Of a stretch of DNA of 64,000 nucleotides, positions 1 to 9,267 are shown piece by piece. Both the position numbers and the translations under genes were made by a program. Position 1 is the first letter of the stretch. Every line of letters starts with the position of its first letter. Origin of the DNA: Terramyces sp. JEL0728 (lineage: Eukaryota; Chytridiomycota; Chytridiomycetes; Rhizophydiales; Terramycetaceae); contig JADIIU010000006.1 in assembly GCA_027603945.1 (NCBI GenBank), forward strand, positions 62,001-126,000, in the 5' to 3' direction. The notes beneath the pieces were generated by a model. That model worked only from the letters and a program-made list of their open reading frames with translations, was not told the DNA's origin and did not search any database.

Positions 1-1
1 A

Positions 2-766
2 GAAGGGATTTCACGACTCACTCCACATGCCGACTCGATGACGAAATTGGGATTTATACCCGGATTAACCATAGCTGGACTCTCAATCATCATGTTTCTG
101 TTGCTATGTACTATGCGGCAAGCCGATGCAGAAAATGCAATCTACGATAAACTTGAAAATGAAAAAGATGTGGAAATGCAAACAGAACAGAAACAAGAAA
201 CGCAAAAACTAAAGTACGGGTTTATCCTATACTTTATCCTCAACTTTTCTTTGCGCGGAGTGTTGGGGGTTGCAGAAACGTTTGGTGGTACTGAATTCCA
301 ATCTTACTTTCCCAATGATCCCAACAAAGTCGACAGATCGAGCGAATTCTTCTTTTACTTGGGCCTGGGAGGAATATTCTTTTATTTCGTTATTCCGTCG
401 CTCGCCAAACTCTTGACTGACTTTTATACCCTTGTACTCGGTATTATATCTTTGGCAGCCGGATCTTTCCTGCTCCTGCCACTTTGTGGAAACAATTTTT
501 CAATCTTTGTAAATGCAATGGTGCTGATTTGGTCCTTTGGATCACCTATCACCCAAACACTAACGATTTCTACCTATTCGCAAATGATGGGGAGTAAACC
601 GCAAGGTACAGCAATGGGATGGCTCACTATTGCTGGCAGCTTGGGAAGAATTATATTCCCGATCTTGTGTGGAGTAAATTTAACAGTTGGATCTATCGTA
701 AATATCGTTACATGCATTCTGTCACTGCTACTGGTAGTTTTATTCAGATTAGTCTACTTTAGATAG
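2..766 (+). CDS. MFS transporter, C-terminal half (partial, MFSD8-like)
   Basis: The reading frame is open from base 2, so the gene is cut by the left edge; the first ATG (38) is unlikely to be the real start. About 250 residues with five or six hydrophobic segments are visible. A charged glutamate/lysine/glutamine-rich loop (about residues 32-60 from the first Met) separates two membrane blocks, as in the central loop of major facilitator transporters. The motif QGTAMGWLTIAGSLGRI near the C-terminus resembles the TM11 region of MFSD8/CLN7-type lysosomal or vacuolar MFS proteins. The substrate cannot be inferred. No intron is needed in the visible part. An AATAAA lies at 783-788, before the stop of the convergent otubain gene 30 bp away. 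Confidence 0.7.
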   Translation, partial: EGISRLTPHADSMTKLGFIPGLTIAGLSIIMFLLLCTMRQADAENAIYDKLENEKDVEMQTEQKQETQKLKYGFILYFILNFSLRGVLGVAETFGGTEFQSYFPNDPNKVDRSSEFFFYLGLGGIFFYFVIPSLAKLLTDFYTLVLGIISLAAGSFLLLPLCGNNFSIFVNAMVLIWSFGSPITQTLTISTYSQMMGSKPQGTAMGWLTIAGSLGRIIFPILCGVNLTVGSIVNIVTCILSLLLVVLFRLVYFR

Positions 767-796
767 CATCCTGTATAGTCAACAATAAAAACATGT

Positions 797-1615
797 CTAC
801 TCACATTTATTATCATAAAGGATGTCGTAATGGCCAGGTCGGAATAATAGAGACAAGCTGAGAAGAGCATTTCCTTCCATTGGCGAGATTTCATGGTAAT
901 TGATTGATTCTGTCAGAGTTGTATCCAAGTTGCCAACTCTAATTGTAATACCGAATACATTCGCCATGGCTACTATATGGATTTGGTCCGACTCAACATA
1001 CACTAGGTTAAATCCGAGTACTTGGTTCGACACAAGCAGCAAGGAATGCTTCCAAAGTAGGATGGGCATCCAATACAAACACCTCATACATCTCGCGATC
1101 CTAAATTAACCGCAGGTACTCTTTTCAATAATGCAGCCGTTACTATCCTTAGAAAACAAACAATGGTGTCGCTTAGATACTCGGTGGTAAATATTTCCAT
1201 CAAGTCCTTGTTTGTGGTAACAGCATCGTAGAACGGATCGTAAAAATCTTCCATGATAGACAAGTCATATCCGGTTTGAGAAAGTAAATCTTTAGTTGCT
1301 ACACATTTCTCAACTAGCTTGTTTTTGATTTCTGTGGGTTGATCACGTAATAATTCGCAAAATCGGAATGCAAACGCTCTGTAAAAGCAGTTTCCATCTT
1401 TTTTAATTGTTCGCATCCTGCATCCATTTGATTTGAGATGAATTAGCTTGGAGTGGTATATTGGATCGCCATTCAAGTATTCCTTATTAAACGTCACGTA
1501 CTTGTTCAAGGGCTTCAAACCCGATAACTTCACTCACTAGTGGAGTATGTCCAATCTCCTGATCTTTAATTTGTCGTTCGTATTTCAGGATTTCTTCATC
1601 AGTCGGTCTTTCCAT
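797..1615 (-). CDS. OTUB1: Otubain-type ubiquitin thioesterase
   Basis: Four exons separated by three 19-nt introns (1483-1501, 1101-1119, 1003-1021) give a 253-residue protein. The OTU catalytic block KKDGNCFYRAF holds the aspartate and nucleophilic cysteine, and the C-terminal RPGHYDILY holds the catalytic histidine. The sequence restored across intron 3 (EPMYVESDQIHIVAMA) matches the otubain family, which strongly supports the tiny introns. Otubains remove ubiquitin (OTUB1 prefers K48 linkages) and can bind E2 enzymes. The length is close to animal OTUB1 (about 270). The start is the ATG at 1615, only 17 bp from the divergent start codon at 1633. Confidence 0.93.
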
Positions 1616-1632
1616 TTTTTGAAATTTAAAAA
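1616..1632. promoter_or_regulatory. 17-bp divergent intergenic region
   Basis: Only 17 bp separate the start codons of the otubain gene (minus strand) and the TPR-like gene (plus strand). The segment is all A/T except one G and is nearly symmetric, with runs of T then A flanking each ATG. Any promoter or 5' UTR for each gene must therefore lie within the coding part of its neighbour. The spacing is read directly from the sequence; the promoter role is inferred. Confidence 0.5.
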
Positions 1633-2493
1633 ATGGCAACTGAAGAACATGGAATATTTCAATTCACGGAATTCAGTGACGATCTGTTTGAAACGCAAGA
1701 AAAGAAAATTCGTCATTTTATTGATAAATCTTATATTCCTGATGAATCTGTGCATGGGAGCTTTGTTACACATCATGAGGCAACCCAAGTGCTGTTTGAC
1801 ACTAAATTTGGGCCACAGCAACTGCAGAATGCTTTAGAGTGGGCATATTACAGGAAGCAATACCGAGAATGCTTGGATATGTGCCTGAAATGGATTGAAT
1901 TGAACCAAAACTGCAAATTGGAGAAGCAATACAAAATGGGAGAGATTTATGAAATTGCATGCAGGAGCAGTTTGAAATTGAAAGATTTGGATTCCGCCCT
2001 AAAATTTGCAGAGTTGGTCTTGCAGTCAAATGGAAAAGAGCCTGGAGTAATGTTCCTCGTTGCTCAAGTATTTACCCTGTCCGCTAAATATACAGGTTGC
2101 ACTTGACTAACTGTAGAATCTACAGAGCTGTTGGTAAAATATCTGGATTACCGCAGGAATGATTATTTGGCGTATGTTGAACTTTCAATTATCTTTGAAA
2201 AGCTATCAGAGACGTACCCGGAATTTAAAAACTGGGTGTATTTCAGTTTATCCCTTGCAATATACTTGGTGGAACGATCTCCCAGACCAGATACAGAATA
2301 TTCCAAAAAGCATACCGAACAAGAACTCACCAGGCTTAAAAGCAGGCTATCCAATCATACAGTAGTAGCCAGCGTTGACCACGCTGTCCTAGCGAAATTG
2401 AATCTATCTCAAAGCGCATGCGATTATTTATTGAACAAGATTTATGATAATAGAACCAACATTGAAACTGAATCTCAAAATAAAGGAATATGA
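1633..2493 (+). CDS. TPR-like helical protein (C8orf76-like?)
   Basis: Two exons joined by a 21-nt intron (2096-2116, containing GACTAAC before TAG) encode 279 residues. The middle, around ALEWAYYRKQYRECLDMCLKWIEL and later helix pairs, looks like tetratricopeptide repeats. The overall pattern recalls vertebrate C8orf76, but that link is weak. The stop at 2491-2493 may not be the true end: the +1 frame continues open for about 35 further codons to a TAA at 2572-2574 with a plausible protein-like sequence. I found no acceptable intron that connects the two frames. The partner or pathway is unknown. Confidence 0.6.
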
Positions 2494-2605
2494 TCAGCTC
2501 GAAAGTTCGCTGGCTGTTCCAGTTCTTTCAACTTTCAAATCTAGAGATATGCTGTCAATCTTTGTGCCAAATAATTGGTAACAGTCAATAATTTATATTC
2601 CAAAT

Positions 2606-3261
2606 TCAATCCGCTCTGAAATATTCGTTCGTAAACTGGTAAACATTTTCTGGTTTCTTGTGAAGGAGCAGCTGCAAGTAATCGGAAAGGAATGAATGGA
2701 TTTCAGGATGGTCTTCAACATACTTTTTGTGTGATTTAGAAATTTCCTCTTCCCTAATTTGAAATTCTGCAATGTATTCGATATTGTTGTTCAAATGTTC
2801 ATCTATCTCAGTTTTATCTTACCAATTTCTATCATCGGTTGAAGTTCTGCTTGGAGGATTTCCGTGACTGGCACTTTTTCTCCGTCTACGCTTACTGTAT
2901 CTCTAATCATTGAGCTGGAGCTGTCAACGATTGACGTTCCAGGCTGGTCGGTTTCTGGTAATTCGTGCTTGGAAGTTTTACTGGTTTCAGAAACAACGGA
3001 TGGTGCTTTATTTGATTCATGTGATGATGCTTTCTCTTCGTTGGACGGTACTCCTGAACTTTCGTCATTCTTTTTCTCTTCGTTTGACAGTACCGCTGAA
3101 TCTCCATCATTTTGAGGAATTCCAGCTTCACTTGAAATAACTTCTGACGGAGGAGCACTGCTTTGTACTTTATTTGAAACAGCCGGGGATTCTCCCGATA
3201 CTGAATGTGCTATTTCTAATCCATTATCATTCTATTTTAGTTGAGCATTCACCTCTGACAT
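2606..3261 (-). CDS. RIIa-like docking protein (ciliary, CATIP-like)
   Basis: Three exons with introns of 21 nt (3232-3252) and 20 nt (2803-2822) encode 204 residues. Residues 1-130 are serine, glutamate and lysine rich and look disordered, with repeated SNEEK-type segments. The C-terminal 65 residues (HPEIHSFLSDYLQLLLHKKP and following) resemble the dimerisation/docking-like end found in ciliary proteins such as CATIP, with a hydrophobic helix and a terminal NEYF motif. The first exon encodes only MSE before the first intron. The assignment to a ciliary family is inferred; the position next to DYNC2LI1 is suggestive but proves nothing. Confidence 0.6.
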
Positions 3262-3276
3262 TTTACGACGCGAAAA
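3262..3276. promoter_or_regulatory. 15-bp divergent intergenic region
   Basis: Only 15 bp separate the start codons of the RIIa-like gene (ATG at 3261, minus) and DYNC2LI1 (ATG at 3277, plus). Both genes may encode flagellar components, so a shared bidirectional promoter is attractive, but its elements would have to overlap coding sequence. Confidence 0.5.
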
Positions 3277-4525
3277 ATGGCGATTGAAACTGAAGATTGG
3301 AGACGTAGCTCAACTAGTATAAACGAACCTTCTCCAAAGACAAGAGGAGTAAAGGATATCTGGACGCTTGTAAAAGAATCAAAAGATCGGGAAAAGAAAC
3401 CTGAATCAAGTATGCTAGTTCTTACAAAGGCGATGTTGCAATAGAAACGTTGCTATTGTTTGCAGGTTCCTCTGGAAGCGGAAAAACATCGATCGTTAAT
3501 AGATTTCTGGATAAAGAAGAAACCCCCTCGCCAAGTGTTGCGTTGGAATATACTTTTGGAAGGCGAACGAGAAAGAACGAAACCAAGGATATCACACATA
3601 TATATGAATTGGCGGGAGGAGTAAATCTATCAAATTTACTGGAAATTCCAATTTGTGAATCAAACATACACACATCGTCTGCAGTTCTAGTTGTAGATCT
3701 ATCAAAGGTAAATGGCATTAACAAAGCCTGAAGAGATCCTTGATACTCTTGATCATTTCATTGAACGGATAAAGTCCAGGACCAACGCTGTTTTGGATCG
3801 CTTGGAATCTCGCGGTTCAAAGAGACCCCAAGCGCTAAGAAACTATGCGATGAAAAGATACGGGTCGGAACACCCAGATGAGTGCATTAATTCTAATTTA
3901 GGAAACTGGTATCTCCAATCGCCATACCTATCCTAATCATCGGTACATTTTACGACAAGTTTACCCTGCTAGAGTCTGAACCAAAGAAACTGCTTTGCAA
4001 GACATTGCGGTATATAGCTCATTTGAACGGGGCTGCATTGGTATTTACGTCAATTCAAGATGAGGTGTTAAACAGCAAAGTAAGTGTGTTTGACAACAGT
4101 GCCGTCAGCTATTGACTCACTTGGCATTCAGAGGCTCGCCTCCAAAATCATTCTTGATTGACCACAATAAGCCATTGCTTGTAATGGCTGGCCAGGATGC
4201 ATTTTCGCAAATTGGAAATCCTCCATCGGAAATTATCACGGATGCAGTCGGAAAGCAGCAGTTTGTAAGCTACGACAAATGGAAGACAGATTACTACAAA
4301 TATTTCCCGCGCGTAGCTACGGAAATCGAAGAAACTTTTGTCAACCTGAGTTTGTACCCGGAACAGGCGATCGACAATCTACGAATGGAAAAAGATCGGG
4401 AATTGGAAAAACTAAAAGTAAATATCGAGAGGCAATCCAAAGACAAAGATATTAATGCCAGTTTGTCCAATTTGCTCAGTGCGAAAGAGAAAAAGAAGAG
4501 CAAGGCTTATTCCCGGGCACGGTAA
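3277..4525 (+). CDS. DYNC2LI1: Dynein-2 light intermediate chain (IFT retrograde motor)
   Basis: Five exons with introns of 20, 19, 20 and 20 nt (3410-3429, 3708-3726, 3882-3901, 4080-4099) encode 389 residues. The Ras-like P-loop GSSGSGKTSI is near residue 60. It is followed by VALEYTFGRR and, after the third intron, by IPILIIGTFYDKF, corresponding to the G4-like segment of the family. The C-terminal region is charged and coiled-coil-like. The protein belongs to the dynein-2 complex that drives retrograde intraflagellar transport, so it is direct evidence of a cilium or flagellum. Length is slightly above human DYNC2LI1 (351). Confidence 0.92.
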
Positions 4526-4589
4526 GACATATTTTATTAAAGAGCATCTAATATGGCAGTTGCGTAATAAACAGAGTAAAGTTTTTGAA

Positions 4590-5184
4590 TTATTCAGGCA
4601 ATTGAATATTTGCAGCAGCTTGTTGAAACGCTGGCGTGTCTTGGAACTTTCCAATTCGGTCTTGTACCAACACAGTTTTGATATGGTTTTCACATTGTTC
4701 ATACACCTTTCCCGCCATTTCCTTGTACTCTTCCGATTCCATTTTCATTCCTTTTGCCTTCAATTGTTCCAATCCAATCAAACAATCGCGCTTAATTTTG
4801 GCTGGAATATTGACCTGCATTAGTTTATAATACCTCTTTTTCGGACGCTGGAAGCATAAAGTTTGCCAATATTTTGGCCCTGAACTCTTCTAGCTTTTCC
4901 CTATCGGTCGCGCTATCCAAATCAGAATGGTTAAGCAACTCTTTGTACTCTCCGGTCTTTTGAATAAATAGCAAGTTCTCAAGACAGAATTCTGCTTGCA
5001 AGAATGATTCTAATGCTTGCGACAACTCTTTAGATTGCAAAATCGACTCTAAAAACTTTTTGGTGGATGGCTGCCGTCTTAGTGTTGCTCCTCCGTTCGA
5101 AAGTAGTCTTTTCGCATCGCTGTTATCTGGAGACTTTACATCTACTGAAGCTGGGCCGTCTGGGTTCTTTTTTCCTCCACACAT
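4590..5184 (-). CDS. RGS-domain protein, tandem copy 1
   Basis: Two exons joined across a 19-nt intron (4815-4833) encode 191 residues. An RGS domain spans about residues 38-180, with the block FLQAEFCLENLLFIQ typical of regulators of G-protein signalling, which speed GTP hydrolysis by G-alpha subunits. The N-terminus MCGGKKNPDGP is shared with the next copy and carries a cysteine at position 2 that could be acylated (inferred). It is the first of three paralogues in the same orientation, and all three have their intron at the same codon (before VNIP/VNLP). Confidence 0.9.
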
Positions 5185-5245
5185 TACAATGTATGAAAAA
5201 AATCACACGTCAAACAATTATAAGGTAATGAAAGTATCAGTTTAT

Positions 5246-5854
5246 TCATAATTGTACACCTTGAGAAGCATTTTGGAATGCGGGAGTAGTCTGGAATCGA
5301 CCGATTCTCTCTTGTACGAGAACAGTCTTTACGTGATTTTCACACTGATCAAACAATTTACCTGCCAGTTCACTGTACTCGTCAGTTTCCATTTTCATCC
5401 CTTTCGCTTTCAAAGTTTCAATCCCAATTAAACACTCCCGTTTTGGTTTTGCGGGGATATTCACCTAAAATTATAATACACTTACTTCGCGCTCGGAAGT
5501 AGGTAACATAAAATCGGACATTATTGCGGCTCGTAATTGTTCTAATTTTTGGCGATGTTCTGGATTCTCCAAATCTGATTTCTTGAATTCTTCGCGATAG
5601 TTTCCGCTTCTCTGAATGAATAGTAAATTTTCAAGGCAGAATTCCGCTTGTAGAAACGATTCTAGTGCCTGCGATAATTCTTTAGATTGTAATATAGCCT
5701 CTAAAAACTTTTTAGTAGGTTGTCGTTTTAGCACCGCGGTTGTTGGGGTAAGTTCTGACGGTTTTCCATCTGCTTTCCCGTTATTTCCATTTCCTTCCAC
5801 CTTTTGAGGAGCAACAGCTGCCGGACCATCTGGGTTCTTTGATCCTCCGCACAT
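5246..5854 (-). CDS. RGS-domain protein, tandem copy 2
   Basis: Two exons with a 21-nt intron (5465-5485) encode 195 residues. It is the closest relative of copy 1: the core ILQSKELSQALESFLQAEF is identical, the intron interrupts the same position, and it opens with MCGGSKNPDGP. A glycine/asparagine/lysine-rich linker follows the N-terminus. The RGS domain occupies about residues 45-185. The short spacer between copies (61 bp) contains no other gene. Confidence 0.9.
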
Positions 5855-6025
5855 ATATCAAATTTGAAAACTTTCTCAGGATGATTTACGTCACTCAAAC
5901 AATGAGCTTATGTCCAAACCTCCTAATTTCACTGATAATGCAACACTTGGAAATACAAGCTTGCGGCTCTCAACACTGGTGTACAGATCTTTATTTAATA
6001 CAAGTTTTGAGGCACGATCGAATGA

Positions 6026-6660
6026 TTACATGGATAAATTCGCAATAGAAACAGCATTCGCATAGCATGCGGTAGTGTAGAATCTTCCAATTCGTTCTTG
6101 TACGAGGACGTTTACCACATGGTTTTCCGACCTGTCAAAAATCTCCAAGCTTTGATCCTTGTACTCTTCTGGCGTTAAGTTTAAATCGTGTTTCAACTTT
6201 TCATGCATGGTTATTATTTCCTTTCTCATTAAAGACGGCAAATTGACCTGGCATAAGATAATAGTACCTCCTTGTTACTAATCGGTAAGAGATAATCCGT
6301 CTTGATTCTCTCTCTGAACTCGGCAAGTATATCTCTGTCGGTTTGACATGATAAATCTAAATTTTGAACTTTTTCTTTGTAAGAGCGAACATCCCATATG
6401 AAATGCAGATTTTCTACGCAATATTCTTCCGTCAAAAACAGCTCCAAAGCATCCGCTTGCGCTTTTGACATTAGGATGGCTTCAAACATCTTTCTTGTTG
6501 GCAGTCTGTTGTTAGTAGCTATGGAGTTTCTGCTGCTATTAACAAGGGTAGATAGTCGTCGTGTCTCGCGTAGCACTTTGGAGCTGTGAGTACTGGAAAG
6601 CTTCTTGGATACGCTGTATAATGGTCCATCAGGGTTGTAAAACCCACCGCAACAGAGCAT
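6026..6660 (-). CDS. RGS-domain protein, tandem copy 3 (diverged)
   Basis: Two exons with a 20-nt intron (6249-6268) at the same codon as in copies 1 and 2 encode 204 residues. The N-terminus MLCCGGFYNPDGP is a diverged form of the MCGG..NPDGP start of the other copies, with two cysteines. The RGS core (ALELFLTEEYCVENLHFIW) is clear. Greater divergence suggests it is the oldest duplicate. The three genes likely tune G-protein signalling downstream of receptors; the two 7TM proteins in this window are possible but unproven partners. Confidence 0.88.
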
Positions 6661-6734
6661 GTTAATAACCTTTATTTGGTGAAATAATTAAACAATGACA
6701 TTTTTACTTGTTTTTTTTTCTTTGCGGTTGCAGA

Positions 6735-7198
6735 ATGGATTCTGCAGGAATAGATGTTTTAGCGGCAGAATGGATTCAACATAAAGCCAAAAGAGAGGAG
6801 GAAAGACTGCGGGAATATACAGTAGTGCCTACAGTCTTGAGTCCTAAAAATTTTGGAATAATCCGCGAAAAGGAACTCACAGTCAACCGCATTGAAGTAA
6901 GTGCAATTTCATACAGGTATCTTTGAATTTGGATTTTAAAACGATACTACAAATAATGGTCGGCGAGCCGGAAACTTATCCGCACAAAGAGGGCTTTTTG
7001 TATACAAATGTAATAACAATTTTACCATAGGTCTTGTTGATGACGGATGACACAAGCAGACCTTATCTGATACCTTATCTGTACGAAGGCACTCTGAGTA
7101 AGAAAGCGGCAAGCCAAAACAATCTAAAAGAATGGCTGTTTATTAATTCGGATCTGGAGCGAGTCCGGCACTCGATTAAGCATTACGTTAGAGAATAA
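6735..7198 (+). CDS. Hypothetical protein, 140 aa
   Basis: Three exons with introns of 20 nt (6897-6916) and 21 nt (7010-7030) encode 140 residues. I do not recognise the family. The N-terminal 30 residues are a charged helix (KAKREEERLREY); the rest mixes strands and helices and has no membrane segment. The gene is supported by two well-formed introns whose removal gives one frame. The TAA stop (7196-7198) lies inside an AATAAA (7194-7199). The stop codon of the convergent PSMG4 gene begins after a single intervening base. Confidence 0.65.
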
Positions 7199-7199
7199 A
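7194..7199 (+). terminator. AATAAA containing the stop codon
   Basis: The poly(A) hexamer AATAAA contains the TAA stop codon of the gene at 6735-7198, one of several such arrangements here. Cleavage some 10-30 nt downstream, as usual for eukaryotic poly(A) sites, would fall inside the coding region of the convergent PSMG4 gene. Confidence 0.5.
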
Positions 7200-7565
7200 C
7201 TAGTTCAGTGTCTTTACGAGCTCAAACAATTTTACTTGTACTTTGCTGGATATTTCCGGATCTTTGATTTCCAAATTGAAAGATACAAAGAATTGCTTTT
7301 TGAATCGCTGCGACAGTTTTTTCGCAATCGCCTCACTGAGATTGTCAACTGTTGGTTTAATTAAAGTGCTGGCAGCTGGAGTGTCTTGATATGGCGAGTT
7401 CAATGCAACTGCCAATTGGTTAAAATGCCCTGTGATTGAATCGCCTTGAGTCGCTTCGCCAATCCATATCATAAACGATTCTTTCATTTCCATAATCTGA
7501 AAGGCAACAGGTGGGAATTCCGTATCTACTTTTTCTATAGTCTGGTGGATATTGATCTCTTGCAT
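7200..7565 (-). CDS. PSMG4: Proteasome assembly chaperone 4
   Basis: A single exon encodes 121 residues, almost the length of human PSMG4 (123). The motif order fits the family: a strand reading ESFMIWIGEA, then FNQLAVALNSPYQDTPAASTL, then RFKKQFFVSFNL. The family pairs with PSMG3 to help build the 20S proteasome alpha ring. The stop codon starts 2 bases after the last base of the convergent gene's stop, so the two mRNAs must overlap. Confidence 0.85.
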   Translation of the reverse strand: MQEINIHQTIEKVDTEFPPVAFQIMEMKESFMIWIGEATQGDSITGHFNQLAVALNSPYQDTPAASTLIKPTVDNLSEAIAKKLSQRFKKQFFVSFNLEIKDPEISSKVQVKLFELVKTLN

Positions 7566-7604
7566 TTTAATTTGAAAACGAAAAATGCAAAAAATAATAT
7601 ATTA

Positions 7605-7736
7605 TTAGAAACCGCCTTCACGGAGAAGCTTATCTACCTTTACTTGGTCCTGGAGCTTTTGTTCAGGAGATTTTGGATTTGGCCTAGTTGGACCTCCCTG
7701 CAAGAAATCTTGGAATACTTTAATTTGGCTGCTCAT
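7605..7736 (-). CDS. Small ORF, 43 aa
   Basis: An ATG-to-TAA frame of 44 codons begins MSSQIKVFQDFLQGGPTRPN and ends KLLREGGF. It is hydrophilic with one helix-prone segment and has no membrane segment. The gap between PSMG4 and the divergent gene at 7894 would otherwise be unusually long for this packed region, which is the main reason to list it. No family is recognised. It could be the last exon of a slightly longer gene extending toward 7820. Confidence 0.4.
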   Translation of the reverse strand: MSSQIKVFQDFLQGGPTRPNPKSPEQKLQDQVKVDKLLREGGF

Positions 7737-7893
7737 TTCTGTCTTTGGTGCAATCCAAGGTTATAAACGGCAATTTTCAACAGTATCAGTAATTTCAGTG
7801 CAGCGCCATATAAAATCAAACAGTAGCAAGGGAATTCCCATTTTGGAAATACTACAATTGCATTGTTGATACTATTCAAAGTGACTGCAATAA

Positions 7894-9231
7894 ATGGTTA
7901 TGGGTCACCAAAAGGCCATGTCTGCTTCCAGTGTTTCTGCATCTGAAACAGATATTTACAACTACCAGTCAAGTGCATTGCCCGAACCGCTTTACCCAGT
8001 GCGTCGTCAATCGCTACATAGAAGCGTTACAATGTCGACTGCCATCACAACAATCATTCCAGATCCGTCACCGCAAGCTATATCAGAACCAAAGTATGTA
8101 TATTCAAACTACCAGCCTCTAAAAGATACATTTTCAGAGCTGCAAATTAGCAAAAAGGTTGTTGTTGGTAACTCTGCTGCTATAGTTACAACTTTGGCTG
8201 TCTATAGGAAAAGAAGGAGACTGCGATGCTTACCTTCACTGCCAAAAACGGGTAAATCTCTCTACACTTACCAAAGATTCTGGAACTTGTACCTGCCAAT
8301 TTCCACAGTTGTGTTGGCGCTGGTAACAATTTTCGTCATAGCTTCAATTATGATTACCAAGCAAAGACCAGGCCCTCCTCCTGTCGCGCAGGACAATTCA
8401 ACAGTCCCGGTTTACCAAGTTTACCGTACCATAGACAGTCCAGATGGCACTATTCCAAAAGGCACTGTTTTAAACTCGATGGAATTGTCAATCAGAACCC
8501 AATGCAGCTATCTCCTAAATACCACCTCGATTGATGCATTTTATTCGCAAAGTTGTACAGCAGCATTTTGCTTTAATGACCCAGGAATCCTTACTCCTCA
8601 AGTTTTGTCTATATGCACATTAGGCAAGCTTCAAGAGCATATTAAAGAGAATATAGGGTGGATGGAGGACAGTTTCTACTGCAGATGGCCAGGAATCAAT
8701 TGCGACCAGAACCAAACCGTCATTTCACTGGAATTTAATGGCACTGCCCCAGATTCAATTCCAGATTTTATTACCAACTTTTACAATCTTGTTAACCTGA
8801 CAGTTATCGGAAATTATACAAACATTGGCGGGTTTTTGCCGTCAGAGCTATTCCTTATAGAAACCATATCTAAAGTGCATTTGAAATCTGTTGGCTATCA
8901 ATTCCGCATTCCCAATACAAACAGTGCATTGGTCGATTTGGATTTAGACACTTTACCAGGTTGGGATAAAGTATTACCCGCAATCAACGGGCTGCAAAAG
9001 TTTAGTTTGAAAAACATTCCAATTGGGCCTTCTATTTTTACTTTCTTGAACAATGCTACAGATTGGACAAACTCTCTGCGTACACTTACACTTGGTAATT
9101 TGAATTCTACATACAATCTGAATCCATTCATGTTTCAGCAGTTGGAATATTTAGATATTACAGGAATACCTGGAGAGAAAACGAATGCCTGTGCATGGAG
9201 CAAGGCACGCCAATGCATCTCATGCTGTTGA
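7894..9231 (+). CDS. Single-pass type II membrane protein with LRR-like ectodomain
   Basis: One exon encodes 445 residues. There is no signal peptide; about 125 cytoplasmic residues precede one membrane helix (around residues 130-152, STVVLALVTIFVIASIMI). The outer part has many N-glycosylation sequons and a cysteine-rich segment like the N-terminal cap of plant-type LRR proteins (FYCRWPGINCDQNQTVISLEF). Irregular leucine-rich repeats follow. No kinase domain is present. It may be a surface recognition or adhesion protein. The family is not recognised beyond the LRR resemblance. Confidence 0.65.
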   Translation: MVMGHQKAMSASSVSASETDIYNYQSSALPEPLYPVRRQSLHRSVTMSTAITTIIPDPSPQAISEPKYVYSNYQPLKDTFSELQISKKVVVGNSAAIVTTLAVYRKRRRLRCLPSLPKTGKSLYTYQRFWNLYLPISTVVLALVTIFVIASIMITKQRPGPPPVAQDNSTVPVYQVYRTIDSPDGTIPKGTVLNSMELSIRTQCSYLLNTTSIDAFYSQSCTAAFCFNDPGILTPQVLSICTLGKLQEHIKENIGWMEDSFYCRWPGINCDQNQTVISLEFNGTAPDSIPDFITNFYNLVNLTVIGNYTNIGGFLPSELFLIETISKVHLKSVGYQFRIPNTNSALVDLDLDTLPGWDKVLPAINGLQKFSLKNIPIGPSIFTFLNNATDWTNSLRTLTLGNLNSTYNLNPFMFQQLEYLDITGIPGEKTNACAWSKARQCISCC

Positions 9232-9267
9232 GCAATCCTTCCACAATATAATCATTCCAACCTTTAT

